This document shows positions 19,585 through 31,266 of a DNA stretch of 64,000 nucleotides, piece after piece. Position numbers and translations under genes: made by a program. This DNA comes from Paralithodes platypus (lineage: Eukaryota; Arthropoda; Malacostraca; Decapoda; Lithodidae). Location: assembly GCA_032716605.1 (NCBI GenBank), contig CM064560.1, positions 13,012,292 through 13,076,291 of the forward strand, read 5' to 3'. Within the stretch, counting starts at the first letter, position 1. Each line of letters begins with the position of its first letter. The notes below the pieces were generated by a model. The model was not told the DNA's origin and did no database searches. It worked only from the letters and a program-made list of their open reading frames with translations.

Positions 19585-21406
19585 TGTTACGACGGGGACT
19601 GCGAATAAAACAAGGGCACTTAATGATTGGACTAGTAATAGGGCACTATGCAACAACGGTACGCTAGATCCAAACCCTCGAACTTATATGCCGGCGAACA
19701 AATCACCAATACCCTCCAGACTTAATCTGCGATAACGGGGTATCCTTAACTGGGCATAAATGTACTCTACTTCAGGCTAACCCACACTGGTATAGCCTGA
19801 TAACACACAGGATTCAAGTTACGTTAAAATGCATAAACAGGAATCTATGGAAAGATCAATTAAATCACTGCGAGATTTAATACAATAAAAAGATGCTTCA
19901 ATACAGTTACTCTAAACAACAATAAACTCTTCACTCCTATCTGAAAGAAAGTGAAGTATAGTCCTACAGCATAGACCTGGAAACTTCTGAAGAAAGTCTG
20001 ATGCTCATAAGATGCTCGTATCTTAAACTATATAAAGGCAGGAGGCAGGACACCACACGTATAAAGTGAATACAAAAAAAGATAGGACATATAATGTTAA
20101 CTGACACGAGAATACTATAAATGCGCAACGGTAGTAATGCTCGACACTAAAAGAAGTACTTCCTCATCAACGAAACAGCCTACTATGGTTGTGCGGCTCA
20201 GCAACAACCTAGACTAATAAATGCTGTGAATAATAATGCATACATATCAAAGAGCTTATATTAAATACTAATAATTGTCTACTCAATTAATAATGTCTAG
20301 CTGGGATACTCTAGGTAAGGAACTGGGGTTGAGCAAGACAGGCTCGTAGCCTAGCGATGTCCTTAAGACTGCATCCTTTAAGTTACGTTAATTGACTAGG
20401 GTGCTCTCTTGATAGATCCAGATCACAAGTATCTGGTTCTATCCTGGCGACCCTCTAAAGCCAAGCAAAGAGGCAGCAAAGTGTGGAACTGGCACAAGCC
20501 AAAGCCCTCAGTCAACACAAAGCTGCACTCGCAAAGGACACAACCGAAAAGACAGCACAGGCTACCACAGGACCGGACGAAGTCGTGTAGGTATAAGCAA
20601 ACCGTACACACATCGATGACAACGACTACAGTTACCTTATCCCAGTCTAGCATTAAATAAAAGAGCAGAAACACTAAATCAATAATGGAGACACACAGAG
20701 TTCATAACCTATACTAACTAAGAACCCTCAAAAACCTATTCTAAGTACATGTAAATATCTCAGAGGATGGCGCATGCAATACAATGGGCCGGCTATGGAA
20801 ACCTTATGCAGAACCCAAGGGGATAAGTAATTGAATAAAGACGAGAAGTAATGGAAAAGAAGAAGTTCAGAGAGAGAAACAGTTCTAAAGGTGGTGATCG
20901 GGGGAGAGTAAGCAAGGGATGTTAGATGCATGCACGCCTAGCCTGTCCTGAGGAGGACAGCTCCTGAGGACCCTCATGTACACAGGAGCCCACAAAGACG
21001 CGGTGGTCGGCCAATCACGGGCCGAGACGTCACAAGGCAGCAGGTGTCACGTGACACAGACAGACACGCCGGCCAATCAAGGGCGTGGGAAAGCTAGGAA
21101 AACTCCTCCGAGCGAGGGAGGCAGCACATACATACACACGCACACACTACCACCACACTGCCACCACACTGCCTACATCGCTCTTTCTCCTTAACTTTAC
21201 ACAATGCATCTTATATTCTATTAATGATATAAAACACTTCCCGTTGTCACAGACGAAAACAAAGACCACCACTGGACTGTCTGTGACAATACGATTGCTA
21301 GGAAAGAAAGAACAACATTCTCTGATAACTGTAGCCCATTTCGATGTCCCTGGCGAGCGCTAGTGGCTCCCGAGAGGCGATTCTGCCAACGCTGGTAGAC
21401 GTCACA
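19585..21406 (-). repeat. 5' LTR of gypsy copy 1
   Basis: This 1,822-bp LTR is undisturbed and supplies the empty site for the LINE insertion in its partner. It runs TGTGACGTC...CGTAACA on the minus strand. A CCAAT-type motif occurs twice (GGCCAATCACGGG near 21009, GGCCAATCAAGGG near 21071). Relative to the partner it has small indels around 21095-21170. Confidence 0.92.
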
Positions 21407-21450
21407 ATATATATATATATATATATATATATACAGTATATATATAGTTT
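21407..21450. repeat. TA microsatellite (right flank of gypsy copy 1)
   Basis: This run of AT repeats begins with the second ATAT copy of the gypsy target duplication. It is the continuation of the microsatellite at 12310-12347. Confidence 0.85.
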
Positions 21451-21680
21451 GATCCCTAGACCTCTATCAAGGTTAGAAAAAACACCCCCAAGACCCTGCT
21501 TCGGGATAAATTCATAAATTTTTCGGTACAAAAAATCTCCTAGTCGAAGGTTTGTTCCTACTAATTTACAAGCATGTAAAAATTGGCACCTATATGACAC
21601 GCAAGATTTTCTTAATGAAAAAGAAATGGGGCGAATGTTCTTAAAATCGCCAAACTAATAGGTCAAACGTATTCAAATTT
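21440..21680. repeat. Dispersed repeat family 'GGCGAGC', copy
   Basis: CCCTAGACCTCTATCAAGG, CGGGATAAATTCATAAATTT and TTTTCGGTACAAAAAATCTCC match the copies at 7500-7745 and 8225-8400. The continuation GTTCTTAAAATCGCCAAAC matches 7703-7725. It is more diverged than those. Confidence 0.6.
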
Positions 21681-21732
21681 CATAACTAGTAGGGATAAGC
21701 ATGAGGGAGAGAGGGGTCCAGAAAGCGTAAAT

Positions 21733-22140
21733 ACCTCCCCTTAACCCTTTCAGTATAGGAAGACGTATTTCTTCAATTTCTTCCGGCCATCATTAAAAAA
21801 CTTATTTTAGTTAGGAAGGATTTGCGGGGAGACTAAAAGAGAGGGTACCGAATATTTACCTCTTTCAATCCTATTCTGGAAATATAATAAGGGATAATAA
21901 TATATACCTTTATGAATTAGGTACATTGACAGCAATATACCCGTTAGCCCTTTCAGTACCACGTATTTATTTTATTTAAGCTACATTTAGATGATTTTAT
22001 GAATCTTAGGAAAGATATATGGTAGCTAAAAGGATGAATTGAGTTTCTGTAGCCTTTTAAGTGGTAGGTGTCCTTCCTAAGCTAAATATAATAGTCTAAT
22101 AGTTGCAATGAAAAGGACGTCACCAGTGCTGAAATGGTTA
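21733..22140. mobile_element. Hairpin MITE 'CAGCTTAGGAAGG', one or two copies
   Basis: A first decayed unit starts TTAACCCTTTCAGTATAGG at 21743. A second runs from TTAGCCCTTTCAGTACC (21951) to AAGGACGTCACCAGTGCTG (22110) and contains GATATATGGTAGCTAAAAGG, as in the copy at 7986. The ends of the second unit are inverted repeats: left CCCTTTCAGTAC and, on the other strand, CCATTTCAGCAC. Confidence 0.6.
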
Positions 22141-23140
22141 TTATATGAATAGAAAGGTATGTCACTATTAATACACCCAATGATTATAATTTGATTAGAC
22201 CGCTCTATTATTTTTACAGTGTAGAGGTCCTTCCTTAGCTGATAAAATTCTTCAAAATTTAACCTGAAGAGAATATAAGAAGTGTTATCATATACTGAAA
22301 CCGTATATTATGCTACACAAAATAAAAGAAGTGAAAAGAGTAATTACAGTTTCCATAATAATGTATCCATTAGAGGTATATCAATAATGATAAGCCCATA
22401 AAATGAAGATGAAATATATTATATAATAAATAAAATAATACCCTAAAATCCTACTTATTTTCCTTTTTTCTTTCTTAACACCTTCGATTATATTTTATCA
22501 TATTTTACGTTTTTAGTTTGTATTGTTTTTTTTATTCAAGACAACATTATACCATAGCATAGAATAGACAATTCTAATTCATAAAGCACTGTTACATAGA
22601 GTAAGTGCACTTTTTCACACAAACAAATTATTAAGTTTGCACTATAATCGATAAGGTACTTGTACCGATTCAACATTCTTAAGCCCATCATAAAATCAAA
22701 ACCAGACTGGCATTATGCCTTGACACAGTTGCAGTCAGGAAAGCCCCCTGATGTGAAAATATGTTAACCGTATGAGGGCTGGTATCCAGGTGAAGCCACT
22801 TGCAAGCGGCTTTGCTGACGTAGAACTGATGGGGCGCAATCGAAGTCACCATGATGTACAGATTTTAATGGCCGTACAATGAAATAGGATACACCAGCAA
22901 CTCTAACAAACCCTTTGACGATGTGTTCTGGGTGTTTCTCATAGGTCTAAATATTCCCCTTGATTTGAAATAGACCACTGGGAAGAGACATGAAAATGAT
23001 TGAACTGCGTTGAGGTGAGCTAAAGTCGGAATGCCTAGGATATTCCAAATTCTTGTTCTATCCCGTCCAAAATCTTGTTTTGCACGATAAAATTGGCATA
23101 GAATATTATCCCATATCATAAATATATCTCTATATTACTT
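22141..23140. other. Unassigned AT-rich sequence
   Basis: The first half is AT-rich, with no motif. The part near 22690-22860 is more GC-balanced and can be read on the minus strand as a short open frame, but there is no recognisable domain or splice-site pair. Confidence 0.4.
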
Positions 23141-23142
23141 AC

Positions 23143-23820
23143 ATGTTTTATGGTAGTAATTTCACCCCTTCCGGCGTATGGACTTTCATTTTTTCAACCA
23201 TTGCTTCCATCTGGTCAATGCCAAACCTTATAGCAGTTCGTGGGTCCATGACGTTCGCCGTCGTATCGGTATTTAGGCAAAACGTGACTGTTTTGCCATT
23301 GATCGTTGTTTTGAGATATCGAGCCATGATAAGCTTGGCCGAGGGAAATTGTTCTAGTTTTGTCAGTGGGTTGCGAATTCTTATCTGGCCGGGAGTCGAG
23401 CCAAAACCCAGCTCCAATTCGTTGTATTCATTAACACCCTCATGAACATTTTTGGATGCAATACTACTTTTTGCATTCCAAGTGTCTGCCCGTGTTTTCC
23501 GATTCGAACCTAGCCTTCTTTTTGACTGATTTGGTATTGTCAATCCTAGGCTGCCTCCGTTTTTGCAGCTACAATTCGAGCTATCCCCTGTGCCTCAATC
23601 CTAGGACATTTAGTAGCGGTCGTCATGGTATCCTGTGACCTCGCCCGTTTCCTAGATGATGTATTATTGACAATATACTGTAGATATAGAAATTATAATT
23701 GGCTTTTGACTCCCTGGCGGCCATTCTGGCAGCTTCTCTTGCTTGCTGCCTAGTATTTATCACCATATCCCTTCCTTTCACTGACTTGCTTACCTTTAGT
23801 ACGCAAGTTATTTGCTTCGA
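23143..23820 (-). pseudogene. Relic of a gypsy-type gag end and aspartic protease
   Basis: On the minus strand INTRQQAREAARMAARES near 23720 looks like a basic Gag segment. After a gap with stops, 23543-23148 is open and contains INGKTVTFCLNTDTTANVMD. In retroelement proteases this position is C-x-D-T-G-A; here the triplet is N-T-D, so the catalytic aspartate and glycine are lost. KVHTPEGVKLLP follows. It is from a lineage different from the two large gypsy elements. No LTRs were found. Confidence 0.55.
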
Positions 23821-24311
23821 GTTCGCATCCTATTTAGCATTCGAATACTGAATGGTGTACCAAAAATATTAATATATATTGTAGTATTTATTTCTAAATC
23901 TTTTATGCTACCACTACAGGGGATAATTCGACAGTCATTTAGAAGTTCGTATATTTTATTTAACAGACTTCCTAACTACTCTAATAATAGGTTCTTGGCT
24001 CGGGCCGAGATGAGTTCAAGACGCAGATTGAATATTACGTCGATTCATGCTGGGTTGTACTTTGGACCCCTAAAGTTCCCGTTACTCCCTAACTGAATCC
24101 CCGCTATTCAGATATTGACTCATGTCGGCTTCGATCCTACGACCCGTTATTAGTGATTAATCCTAAATAAATAAATCAAAACCCTGCTGTGTCTTTTATT
24201 GAGACCAGGGCCTAATGAACCATTTGTTCCTTGCCTAACTAAAACAAAATTGTTATTCTTTCCTCGACTCTTTAGGTTTTCCCACGTTTGCTGAGCCTTC
24301 TGTATCCTTCC
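23821..24311. other. Unassigned sequence
   Basis: Nothing recognisable. One 94-codon open frame is AT-rich and has no domain signature. Confidence 0.4.
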
Positions 24312-24430
24312 TCAATACCAAGGCTATAACATATAATTATAATCTATCTCCTCAATACCAAGGCTATAACATATATAATCTATCTCCTCAATACCAAGGC
24401 TATAACATATATAATCTATCTCCTCAATAC
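24312..24430. repeat. About 39-bp tandem repeat, 3 copies
   Basis: TCCTCAATACCAAGGCTATA recurs at about 24311, 24350 and 24386, each time followed by ACATATATAATCTATC or a close variant. A fourth partial start (TCCTCAATACATAG) follows. Confidence 0.85.
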
Positions 24431-24546
24431 ATAGAATCTATTTATTCCTTTGACACAACCGTCGTTACTACACAAGTACCTCAACAATGACATACAATCA
24501 TACAAATTACCGAATGAGATTACAAGGTCTCTCTCACGTATAATAT

Positions 24547-24795
24547 GGGTTCCGCCACCCAGTTACTTCACAATTTAGGTTTACAATCTTTACCTCAATA
24601 ACACTATTGGGTTACGCCACCCAGTTACTTCACAATATAGGTTTACAATATTTATCTCAATGACACTATTGGGTTCCGTCACCCAGTTACTTCACAATAT
24701 AGGTTTACAATATTTATCTCAATGACACTGTTGGGTTCCGTCACCCAGTTACTTCACAATATAGGTTTATAACTTTTAGCTCAATAACACCTTCC
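24547..24795. repeat. 62-bp tandem repeat, 4 copies
   Basis: Units start at 24547, 24609, 24671 and 24733 with GGGTTCCGYCACCCAGTTAC (the second reads GGGTTACG). CTTCACAAT, TAGGTTTACAA and CTCAATRACACT follow. The GGGT...ACCC part can fold on itself. Confidence 0.9.
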
Positions 24796-26410
24796 AAATT
24801 TACTCTCAAGTAACCCTATTACCAACACGCTATGTTACCTTTCAATATGATCAATAATCGTTCTAACAAAAGATGAACCGTGCCTCAAAAGCATACACGG
24901 AATAGCTCTTTTAGACTTAATAATAACGCAACTCACATTGGACTATAGTGTCCTTCTTCACAGTTTCCTTTTTACACAACTTAATGAATGATTCATATGG
25001 ACTAGTGTCCTTCCCTAGCTATAGCTAACCTATTTGGCAACTAAACAACTGTTTCCCTCTTTAACTTACTGGTTGCCTCATTTATTAACACAAGTATTCT
25101 TTCCCTCCCCTCTTTACTTTTACTCTTTTAATCTTTAATCTCTCCTATCAGATCCTATATAATAACTTTCGGCATGGCGCCGTTGCTAACAAAGATAACT
25201 AATATATAACACATCATCATCTTTATATATTCAGGTGAGTCTAAATTCTTTTTTCTTTAGTCTTGTCCTAGAAGGACACATTAATTTTTATAAGTGGTGG
25301 CCACCGGGTTAGTTCTGCAGTCTCTCTCTTTCTTAATCTCAACTGGAAATCTGTGCTCTTCCTCTACTATCTGTCATCCTCTTGAATCGCTTGGCTGTAG
25401 CGGTATGCAAGCCTGCGATGCGACGACAGGCGGCCAGATACTGAGGGTGTATCTGCCTTAGTAGTTCATTGGGAGTGTTGGGTGTTGTGGTGAAATTAAT
25501 AAAATATAGATTAGTAGGGAAGAGCTGATGAAAGGCCTGCCATGGTTGTGCCTGCTGGAACAAAAAAGCGAGGGCTGGGAGACTGGAGCCGAATTCCCGT
25601 GAGTGCCCAAGCGAGAGGGAGTAAATAGGTTGCAAGAACTGAGCCCGGTACCGTCCAGCCGGCGAATTACTTTGCAACACGCCCTTCCCCCCCTCCCTTT
25701 ATAGTCCTGGCCCCCGCTCTCCCGCGCTGCGATTGGCTGAGTGACCCGCATGGCATCCCACTCGCACTGACTTCTTGCTTCCTTCATCTCCTCTCTCTCC
25801 TCTTCATAGTAAGTTCCAGGAAGTTGATTATAAACCTCTTTTGGTGGCTTACAGGAGTACAGGGCTGGCACCGAGGTATTACTTAGGAGATAATCAGTTA
25901 AGGAGCTCTTCGGGCAGAGAAAGAGAGTGACTTTAGAAGATGAGTAAGAAGTCCAGCTTCGCGCTCCGATAATGGAGGCCGCTGATTGGCTGGTGGGTGG
26001 GGCGTGGCACGTTGCAGCCGTGAGCTGTCAGATTCAGCTGGCTGTGCAAGCAAGCAAAAGGGAGCGCACAGATTGGCGAAGGGTTTATCTACTTTATATA
26101 TTATACTATATCGTATTAAATTATTCTAAAAGTACACTAGAATGCTGTTAAAGGTAACTACATGGACTGACTGTTTTGAAATACACTTACCCTGTAGCCT
26201 ACAGTGGTGCTAATAAGTCATGTCTCAGCTGTCATTACGTTTGGCTTGCTGTGTGCTGTATTAATGTCTGTCAGATGTTGAATAGGGTGGGTAAGTGTAA
26301 GAACATGGTTGTTTACCTCACTCATAAAGAAGACAGCATGTGTAAATATTTCTGATACCAATTATTGATCGAAACATAATTTGGTGCTGAGACATCACTT
26401 TTTAGGCCGA
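24796..26410. other. Unassigned sequence with a GC-rich, CCAAT-containing island
   Basis: No gene is supported. 25466-25505 matches the 3' tail of the short SINE (TTCATTGGGAG, GTGAAATTAATA). A GC-rich stretch at 25680-26050 carries two ATTGGCT motifs (inverted CCAAT) near 25732 and 25985 and a TTTATAG motif near 25699. It could be an LTR or promoter remnant, but no matching second copy is in the window. Confidence 0.4.
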
Positions 26411-26424
26411 CTGTAGCCTACAGT

Positions 26425-27705
26425 AAGCCAACCTTATTTGAAAAATTAGTTAACAGGGGAGTGCCTAGCTATATTGTTAGGATACTTATTTTCTGGTATG
26501 CTAATCAAAAAATGTGTGTAAGATGGGGCAACATCCTGTTAGGCTCTTTCGCCGTAACCAATGGTGTTAGGCAGGGGGGGATATTGTCTCCGTATCTTTT
26601 CAATGTTTACATGGATGATCTTAGTCTGGAGCAGAACAAGACTCGCACTGGGTGCTGCATTGGCAGCACCATGTAAATCATCTCATGTATGCTGATGACC
26701 TAGCCTTAATTGCGCCCTCTGGAGCAGGACTGGATAAATTATTAAGAGTGTGTGAAAAATTTGGAATCGAACATTCAGTCAAATTTAATCCTATAAAGAG
26801 CAATATCATATTTAAATCTAACCTTCTATTGAAATCAAAACTACCTAAATTCCATTTGTATGAAGAAATTATAGAAGAAGTAAGTAAAGTAAAGTATCTA
26901 GGACACTATATTTCAAGTGATCGCTCAGATGATGAGGATATGGGTCGTCAGCGAAGGCAACTTTACATGCAGGGAAATTCAATATTAAGAAAATTTCATA
27001 TGTGCACATGGGATACAAAAATAACATTGTTCAACTCCTACTGCTCACCAATGTATACAGCACAACTATGGTGGAACTATAAGAAAATGACAGTGAATAG
27101 ACTAAGTATCTCATATCACAATATCATGAAAATGTTTCTGGGGCTCTCAAAATATGAGAGTACAAGTACGCTATGTGCCTATATGAACTTACACTGTTAC
27201 CAATCACTCATTAGAAAGCTAACATATAAATTCATTCAGCGCCTTAACACTTCTGAGAACAGTATAATTAAAATGCTACAAACTCCAAGCATAGTGTACA
27301 CCTCTAGGATCCAGGCACACTGGAGGAAGTTGCTCTATATTTAACCTTAAGTAATGATTTCAGGTCTGTTACTCTACTGAATTAGCATACCGGTACTGAA
27401 CCCCATAGTGCAGTACAGTACTGGTATTCCTATACTGTACTGTAGCAATATACTGTACCGGAAGCTAAATAATGTGAGGCATGGTACTGTACACAATTAG
27501 GACAGTGGTTTTGGTAACACAGTAGTTTGATGACCACTGTTTTTGGTTGAGGCAGTGCTGTGAACTACATGATAGCAAGCTGGGTATTATTATTTTTGTT
27601 TAAATTTTATGTAGCCTATGTACAGTAGCTTATATATATTTATGTTACTGTAAGGTATATATGGACCCCAGTATGGTCCCCTCTGTACTGTGTGAGTCTG
27701 AAATA

Positions 27706-27741
<36 letters not shown>
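26425..27741 (+). pseudogene. 5'-truncated L2/CR1-type LINE: RT C-half, 3' UTR and (TTA)n tail
   Basis: The frame opens with KPTLFEKLVNRGVPSYIVRI, then GSFAVTNGVRQGGILSPYLF and, after one frameshift at about 26674, HLMYADDLALIAPSGAGLD with the catalytic YADD intact. The thumb and C-terminus (KVKYLGHYISSDRSDDED, TLFNSYCSPMYTAQLW) end at a stop at 27342-27344. Adding one base at the shift would keep MVNHLMYADD in frame, so this is a single lesion. The 3' UTR ends with GAAATAAAG followed by a TTA microsatellite (27703-27741), a usual LINE tail. It lacks the endonuclease, so it is 5'-truncated. Confidence 0.85.
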
Positions 27742-27742
<1 letters not shown>

Positions 27743-28760
27743 GGCTACATATACAGCTTGTATACATTCGGTAACTTCCGTGAACTCTTCATGATTTTAG
27801 TAAGTAATAGCTTGATAGTATGTATATTTATCGTGTTGATGCTTGTTATCGGATATAAGTTGATCTATATTACGAAAACTTAAAGAAAATTAAAAATAAA
27901 TAAGCTGACAAATAATATTTATAATAGTCTTCGCTAAAATATACATGTACTCCAGTAATAACATCGCTTAATAATAAAGAAAACGATTTTGTATCATCAA
28001 CTAAAGTAAAGTAAATGACCAATTTTCGCTTTGACCATAGATGTAACTTTTAATTACTATGTTTTATCGTTTATATCTCCATGGACTTCAGCCACAATGT
28101 TCCCCTATGTGTTGGGGCTTGTACTGAAAGATAAATAAAGAATATATAATTAGAAGCATATTTTCGCTTTTTGTAAATATGTTGTTATCTTACTTGTCGT
28201 AGTTTCGGCGTTATCACCTCGGTCAACTTGGAAGTCCACCGCCAGGCAATTTGATTATTGGGTGTTTATAGATTGAGAATATTAAATCTTCAGGAGAGGT
28301 CCGCTTTAGACCGAATTGTTTATACCGGGTTAGTAAGGAGGTTTTTTCTGGAGAGTATACTATAGGGCCGCGGCGATTATAAATTTGCCGCTAGAAATCG
28401 AGCAGGACTTTGTCTCGATTCATGCGATTTACCGATTTGGTTGGTACGCGACCATGTTGTCAACTTTAGTACAATAAAGTTTTAATATATGGCTGATTTT
28501 GGGATATTTGTTTAACAAATCCCCCACGATTATAGCGGTGAGCGCTCTTTACATTGATTCGATTGACGATCGCAGTGTGTTTACAATGCTTCCCAAGGAG
28601 TTTTACTCACAAATACTCACAGAATTCCTTCTGGATGAGGTTAACCAGCCTGTGATTCCAGGTCTAGATCCACAACAATACTATATGGTGGCTTTGTGTA
28701 GTGGACGTGATTTTTGCTTTAAAGCTATAGAATTGGTTTTGATTTCTCCAATAGGCCTAT
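27742..28760. other. Unassigned sequence
   Basis: AT-rich, with two AATAAA-like motifs near 28131 and 28140. A 90-codon open frame at 28499-28768 has no recognisable domain. The right end overlaps the tail of the next LINE. Confidence 0.4.
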
Positions 28761-29382
28761 TTATATAATTTCTGTTCAAACCCCTCCACAGAATTGACGT
28801 CTATTACCTACTCCGGCAATTTGTTCCAATTATCAACTACTTTACAAGGAAATTAATATTTCCTTATATTAAGCTGTGACCTGGGTTTTAATATTTTCTT
28901 AGAATTTCCTCGAGTCATACTGTCCTCTCTCATCTGGATGATGTAGGCCTACTTACAACAGTCTTCATCATATATCCTGCTGATAATAATATTATAGGCT
29001 TCTATTAGGTCCCCGCGTAATATTCTGGGTAAGAGTTGGCAGATAAAACACCCTTAACCTCTCTTCATATGACAATTCTTTCATTTGTGGCAAAAGCTTG
29101 GTGGCCCTTCTCTGTACATTTTCAATTGCCATGATATCCTTGACCAAGTTGTGGATCCTTATCCACACCTGATAAGCGTATTCAAGGTGGGCCTGGTGAG
29201 GTCTCACGAGGGGTACATACAATGATTTTAACATTTTTGCATCCAAGCTAACAAAGGATCTTCTGATGATTCCCACTATCTTATTTACCTTGTTGATTTT
29301 TACTGTGAGATGTGCTGAATAGGTCAATTTGTCATCAACTATAACCAACCATGGCCACCCCTTCAGGGACCACGGTGTCAGG

Positions 29383-29402
29383 CAATAGATAGATAGATAG
29401 AT
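29383..29402. repeat. GATA microsatellite within the LINE
   Basis: Short (GATA)n run interrupting the LINE between RT palm and thumb, next to a small non-LINE insertion around 29345-29450. Confidence 0.7.
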
Positions 29403-30242
29403 ATAACTCTGATATCTTTCTCAGCAGTGGATAGCTCGATCTGATTGGTCTAGTGATAGCCTTCATCTTCTACTTTCGTTTTGCCTATCCTCATGCATTT
29501 GCTTTTATCTGGATGGAAACTCAGCAGCCATTTGTCGGTCCATGATTTCATCTCGTTGAGATCCTCCTGCAGTTTGTGACAGTCATCCTTGCTTGAAAGG
29601 TTTCTGAAAACCTTTGTATCATCAGCATACAAGTATAAATCACTGGTTCTTTTAACAATCAGGCAGGTTATTTATGAAAATTACGAACAGTAAAGGGCCC
29701 AGCACCGATCCCTGGGGGATCACTCCACCTGGATACTTCCCTGTTAACTACCATCCTTTGCCTCCATTTCGTTAGAAATGCCTTTATCCAGGGCAGAAAC
29801 TTTCCTTAAATACCACAGCATGATATTTTCTCTAGGATTCTATTGTGGGGCACTCTGTCAAATGCTTTTTGGAAGTCACAGTAGCCCTACACTATATCCA
29901 CTGCTTGCCCTTCGTCGATTACCCGAGCCTATTCATCCAATACTTTAAAGAGTTGCAGTACTGCCGAACGTCCAGAAATATATCCATACTGTTTTGTACT
30001 GAATAGATTGTTTTTTTTTTCATGTATGATAATAATATCTCTTCTCTAATTTATGTTTCCATAATTTTGCAAATAACATTTGTTAGGCTAACTGACCTGT
30101 AGTTCCCAAGTTAAGACTCGTTACCTTTTTTTTTTATAATGGTGCGATGTCTGCTATGAGCCAGTCTTGTGGAAATTGTTGCGTGATGAAGGAATATTCA
30201 AATATTATTTGTAACGGCTCTAGAATATCTTCCATTACTTCC

Positions 30243-30672
30243 TTAACCCTTTCGTTGCGGGTGACGTTCCGGAACGTCCTGGCAAGTTACAGCAATTTAC
30301 AGGCTTTAAAAGCCTGTAAAAACCGTAAAAATCGAGTGTCAGTGGGCGGGAGCGTGAGGGGCCCACCTCCGACCCTCAGAGCACCGAGCGGCTCACTGAT
30401 GTTGACTGTGTCTCACGCGAGTCTCTCTCTGTGTCTCCCAGCAGTGTAGCCAAGCGAGCGAGTGTTACATAATAGCGGGTTTCCCACGTTTCACTGGCAC
30501 CACTGCGGGTGAACCAGACCACGTACGGGGCCCGTTCTGGTGTCATTTTGAAGCTATTCTCGCCTAGTTTTCGGCAGAATACACTTCATTTAATGCAGAT
30601 GCTTGATTTATCATTCAGGAGTGCCTGAATATGCCCTAAATAGCCCAAACGTAGCCGCAGCCAAAAGGTTAA
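30243..30672 (+). mobile_element. TTAA-flanked MITE, copy 4 (diverged), inside the CR1-like LINE
   Basis: A 422-bp element lies between TTAA at 30243-30246 and 30669-30672. The ends are CCCTTTCGTTGCGGGTGACG and, on the other strand, CCTTTTGGCTGCGGCTACG. The interior has GTTCTGGTGTCATTTTGAAG, the counterpart of the motif in copies 1-3. Joining the flanks at one TTAA restores the LINE codons for RIIKEVM. It is shorter and clearly more diverged than the others. Confidence 0.85.
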
Positions 30673-30703
30673 TTATCCTGTGGTGCAATCCGTCAGGAAC
30701 AGG

Positions 30704-30708
<5 letters not shown>

Positions 30709-30739
<31 letters not shown>

Positions 30740-31266
30740 TTCCAACTTACTTCCTCTCGGGCATAGGCTGAGAGCCTGAACATTCACCTCTGCTCAATGA
30801 ACAGTGAAGCCTGTGAGGTCTCATTCCAGTCTAGGGAGTGAGACATGTGAAGCACGTAGAGTACAACGAGCACCTGCCATCTTGCCTTCACATGAGGCAC
30901 GGTGCTCACTCATGGCCCGAAGCGACCCCATCTCTGAATCCACCTCGTTCCCATGCTTCACTGTCTCACCCCCTACACTCGGACTCTCACTCTTACACAC
31001 ACACACACAATGCCACCTGTTGAGTAGATAACTCACCAGGCATTGCACCCTATAGCATATTTTGAATATGGGAATATTCATACAGTGCTATTTAATCAGG
31101 GAACAATGAGGGTATTTTAGTGGCATTTCGGTGGGCTTTTGTGGTAATGCACTGATACAGCACAAATTCCATCCCAATAATGTCTTCCCATTGATACATC
31201 GGGATTTGAACCCGGGACCTTTGGATTACCAGGCCAGTGGCAAGACCACTCCACCACACCTCTTTG
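30709..31266 (-). mobile_element. Long tRNA-derived SINE, copy 2, inside the CR1-like LINE
   Basis: The orientation is minus: the head near 31266 has box A TGGTGGAGTGG and box B GGTTCAAATCCC, and the tail is a long poly-T on the plus strand at 30709-30736. The body is very close to the copy at 62514-63078, including GGCAAGATGGCAGGTGCTCG. The SINE interrupts the LINE linker between AEKG and PVPDGL. It therefore postdates the LINE. Confidence 0.9.

Larger units (their letters stand above)
12348..21406 (-). mobile_element. Ty3/gypsy LTR retrotransposon, Gmr1-like, copy 1 (defective)
   Basis: The LTRs are 12348-14843 (with a 674-bp inserted LINE piece and duplication) and 19585-21406. Both are 1,822 bp without the insert, start TGTGACGTC and end CGTAACA on the minus strand, and are flanked by ATAT. 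A primer-binding-site candidate, TGGCGACCTTGCC, starts two bases inside the 5' LTR. Gag, zinc knuckle and protease are followed by a chimeric stretch and an RT fragment. No integrase is left. About thirty LTR differences seen by eye suggest it is older than copy 2. A MITE, an internal frameshift and deletions make it non-functional. Confidence 0.92.

Noticed and set aside
22690..22860. Possible host exon on the minus strand (SIAPHQFYVSK)
   Set aside because: The frame is short, lacks a convincing splice-site pair and resembles no domain well enough to call.
24547..24795. CRISPR-like array
   Set aside because: The whole 62-bp unit repeats, including the would-be spacer. It is an ordinary tandem repeat.
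25339..25871. Minus-strand open frames in the GC-rich island
   Set aside because: No domain, no splice sites, and part of the region matches a SINE tail.
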